Below are positions 6,013 to 7,777 of a DNA stretch of 7,777 nt, piece by piece. Location: NCBI GenBank assembly GCA_024691145.1, contig JAILNW010000231.1, forward strand, positions 1 through 7,777, given 5' to 3'. The stretch comes from Lachnospiraceae bacterium. GTDB lineage: Bacteria; Bacillota; Clostridia; Lachnospirales; Lachnospiraceae. The position numbers and the translations under genes are program-made. Every line of letters starts with the position of its first letter. Position 1 is the stretch's first letter. Below the pieces are notes generated by a model. It was not told where the DNA came from, ran no database searches, and saw nothing but the letters and a program-made list of their open reading frames with translations.

Positions 6013-6225
6013 ATGTGTCCAATACCATATTTGCTATTAAAAGGTATAAAAAAAACAGAAGAAGTCGTTTTATTGTGTAATGTTGATATTATACCTGCAA
6101 ATTATGTTATTAAAAACATAAATAACAGACGAAGGAAATACGATAATCAATTGTTTGATTATGAGATACCATTAATAATGCAGTTGGATCCGGCATTGAT
6201 TGAGATATCAAAATATAATGGATGA
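6013..6225 (+). pseudogene. 3' fragment of the unknown small gene
   Basis: An open frame from ATG 6013 to TGA 6225 encodes 70 residues (MCPIPYLLLKGIKKTEEVV through ALIEISKYNG). No ribosome site precedes the ATG, and the upstream acidic frame (5936-6013) runs directly into it with an apparent two-base TG insertion near 6014-6017; dropping it joins DFFQDIL to CPIPYLLL. I therefore read it as the C-terminal third of the same roughly 185-residue protein rather than a separate gene. The composition, hydrophobic with a basic NNRRRKY patch, suggests a soluble folded domain. Independent expression cannot be excluded. Confidence 0.55.
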
Positions 6226-6277
6226 TTTATAAGGAGCAGTATTTGTAGAACATACGATAAAATTATTTGTTTTGAAG

Positions 6278-6308
6278 ATAATAGCGGAGGATAATGGCAT
6301 GCAGGAAA
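6278..6308 (+). repeat. 31-nt repeat B: copy of the small gene's ribosome site and start
   Basis: It is identical to 2996-3026 at 29 of 31 bases, including GGAGGA and ATG CAG GAA. It is followed at once by sequence unrelated to the first gene, so homology ends sharply after the third codon. Confidence 0.75.
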
Positions 6309-6513
6309 CACACCTCTTGCATTTTTACTGGATTATTTTCATGTTACGGAAATCATTAGTGTGTATGATTTCTTTGAAATGATGGCAGAAGAAATGGTGG
6401 AGAATCCAATGGATGCGGAGATTGTTGTAACAGATCATATGACACAGTGTGACGATGGTGCTGAAATCATAAGAGAATATGACTTTGAAAAAATAAAGGC
6501 ATTAATGGAGTAA
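6299..6513 (+). pseudogene. Remnant of a second unknown gene with an out-of-frame start
   Basis: The copied ATG at 6299 has a strong ribosome site (GGAGG, 6286-6290), but its frame ends after about 27 codons. The protein-like frame is shifted: from 6304 it reads GNTPLAFLLDYFHVTEI and continues for 69 residues, ending EYDFEKIKALME before TAA at 6511-6513. Upstream that frame meets TAA at 6292-6294 with no usable start. The simplest reading is an internal deletion that fused a start region to the C-terminal part of a gene. The product is acidic and looks soluble, and I do not recognise it. A terminator hairpin follows three bases after the stop, so this was the last gene of its transcript. Confidence 0.6.
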
Positions 6514-6515
6514 TT

Positions 6516-6556
6516 AAATGCTGAAAACTAGAATATGGTTTTCGGCATTTGTCTTT
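6516..6556 (+). terminator. Terminator hairpin after the second gene remnant
   Basis: AAATGCTGAAAAC (6516-6528) pairs with GTTTTCGGCATTT (6538-6550) over 13 bp with one T-G wobble. Only a short T-rich tail (GTCTTT) follows, so efficiency is uncertain. Confidence 0.6.
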
Positions 6557-6635
6557 AAATAGATAGCATAATTTTAAGAAAATATATTTATAGTATAGAT
6601 GAAAATGGTATTTAAAGAATGGAGTGTGTAAAATA

Positions 6636-7055
6636 ATGAAAATTGCTGTTTTTTCAGATGTTCATGGAAATTTGAATGCTTTAAAAAGTGTTCTTAAACA
6701 GATAGAAGAGAAGAAAGTTGACCAAACAATTTTCTTAGGTGACATTTTTCAACGTGGAAATGAAGAAATGGAATGTTTTAATCGAAAACTGTTTTTCTCT
6801 CATTTTTTATTTTCGGATATAAATCGTCCGTATCCTTTTCTACAGCTGGCAGACTTAAAAAATGGTATATTTGATAGGGCGTGCAAAAACGAAGTGGTAA
6901 CGAAATATGATCTTGTGGCTATTGGGCATTCACATTCGAATTTTGTAAAATATAATGTGGTTTCTGTTTCAGCTACAGGATTGGAAGGGGCATCATATTT
7001 GCTGATTAGTGTAGATGAAGAAGGTATAAAGTTTGAGCATATAAACATCGACTGA
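6636..7055 (+). pseudogene. Calcineurin-like phosphoesterase with internal deletion (YfcE-like)
   Basis: ATG 6636 lies 11 bases after GGAG (6621-6624); the GTG at 6624 overlaps that site and is less likely. The 139 residues start with the metallophosphoesterase motif SDVHGN (D8, H10) and LGDIFQRGN (D36). They end with LFSHF (H56), GHSH (97-100) and a beta-rich tail, as in the YfcE/MJ0936 type of phosphodiesterase. Between residue 47 and residue 50 the protein jumps from just after the GD motif to the LFSHF strand. About 70 residues normally found here, including the GNHE or GNCE motif that binds the second metal, are missing without a frame change. It is probably inactive. The natural substrate is unknown. 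The next gene is another phosphoesterase, 23 bases downstream, probably in the same operon. Confidence 0.8.
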
Positions 7056-7078
7056 CAAAGCAAGGAAGGGATAAAATA

Positions 7079-7777
7079 ATGGTATTTATTACAGGTGATA
7101 CACATGGAAGATTTGAACGTATAGAAGAATTTTGCAGACGTTTTAAGACGTCTATTGATGATATACTTATTATATTAGGAGATGCAGGCATTAATTTTAG
7201 CGGGGCAATATATGATGAGCCGAAAAAGAAATTGCTTGAATCTCTGCCAATTACAATTTTTGCCATTCATGGAAATCATGAGCAACGACCATATACAATA
7301 GAGAGTTACAAGGAAAAAATATGGAATGGTGGAACAGTATTTTACGAGGAGAAATACCCTAGTCTTTTATTTGCAAAGGACGGTGAGATATTCGATTTAA
7401 ATGGGAAAAAGACAGTTGTAATTGGTGGTGCATACAGTATCGACAAAGATATTAGGCTTGCATATGGCTGGGGTTGGTGGGAAGACGAACAGCCTTCGGA
7501 AGAAATCAAAAGATATGTAGAACAACAACTTAAGGAATCTTGTTGGAAAGTGGATGTGGTATTAAGTCATACAACACCACTGAAGTATGAGCCTGTTGAA
7601 GTTTTCCTTTCTTTTGTTGATCAGAGTAAGGTAGACAAATCTACAGAAAATTGGTTAGATTGCATTGAAGAAAAATTATCTTATAAAAAATGGTATTGTG
7701 GACATTACCATACAGAAAAGAAGATTGACAAATTGGAAATTATGTTTGAGAATTTTGATGAGTTCTGTTCTGGTATG
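7079..7777 (+). CDS. Metallophosphoesterase, calcineurin-like (3' end outside window)
   Basis: The frame opens at ATG 7079 after AAGGAAGGG (7062-7070) and is still open at the window edge, 233 codons. All motifs of the family are visible: GDTHG (D7, H9), LGDAGINF (D35), HGNHE (N66, H67), SHTTP (H164) and GHYH (H209, H211). It should bind two metal ions and hydrolyse a phosphoester. The GWGWWEDEQPS stretch (about residues 136-146) is typical of a subgroup found in Firmicutes and phages. The substrate is not evident; nucleic acid or nucleotide phosphates are possible. It follows the damaged phosphoesterase by 23 bases in the same direction, and the two are too different to be recent copies. Confidence 0.92.
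   Translation, partial: MVFITGDTHGRFERIEEFCRRFKTSIDDILIILGDAGINFSGAIYDEPKKKLLESLPITIFAIHGNHEQRPYTIESYKEKIWNGGTVFYEEKYPSLLFAKDGEIFDLNGKKTVVIGGAYSIDKDIRLAYGWGWWEDEQPSEEIKRYVEQQLKESCWKVDVVLSHTTPLKYEPVEVFLSFVDQSKVDKSTENWLDCIEEKLSYKKWYCGHYHTEKKIDKLEIMFENFDEFCSGM

Noticed and set aside
6800..7266. Two minus-strand open frames within the phosphoesterase genes
   Set aside because: They are antisense shadows of genes with clear conserved motifs.

Overview
The window is AT-rich, low-GC Firmicutes DNA. The codon use, the AGGAGG-type ribosome sites and the style of its IS66 and IS21 elements suggest a gut or rumen clostridium, probably Lachnospiraceae; this is an inference, since no rRNA or housekeeping gene is present. 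It is an accessory region worn by transposition and gene decay.

Layout. Positions 1-2430 hold the right part of an IS66-family element: the tail of tnpA, a tnpB with two frameshifts, a terminator-like hairpin, and a tnpC interrupted by an in-frame amber codon. Positions 2431-2790 have no intact gene, only a short remnant reading frame and several hairpins. Positions 2791-2992 encode what I consider the most interesting object: a small RNA with a complete tRNA-like core (T arm, acceptor stem, D arm) in circularly permuted order. Its acceptor stem is closed by a GAAA loop, its anticodon arm is replaced by a long stem joining the 5' and 3' parts, and it ends in a rho-independent terminator. This is the architecture of bacterial Y RNAs (YrlA type), the tRNA-mimicking partners of Ro60/Rsr proteins. 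No Ro60 gene is in the window.

Directly downstream a small gene of unknown function starts at 3017. It is split after 35 codons by a complete, apparently intact IS21-family element (3123-5766; istA, istB, imperfect terminal inverted repeats, 6-bp target duplication CCCATT). Joining the flanks restores the reading frame exactly, so the target gene can be reconstructed; its distal part carries two more frameshifts and ends near 6225. A second gene remnant (6278-6513) begins with a 31-nt copy of the first gene's ribosome site and start, fused out of frame to an unrelated C-terminal reading frame, and is followed by a terminator hairpin.

The right end holds two calcineurin-like phosphoesterase genes in tandem. 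The first (6636-7055) has lost an internal block that includes the GNHE metal-binding motif. The second (7079 to the window end) keeps all motifs and runs off the edge. A Y-like RNA close to phosphoesterases and unknown small genes is compatible with a decaying RNA-repair or RNA-quality-control locus, but that link is only inferred from proximity.
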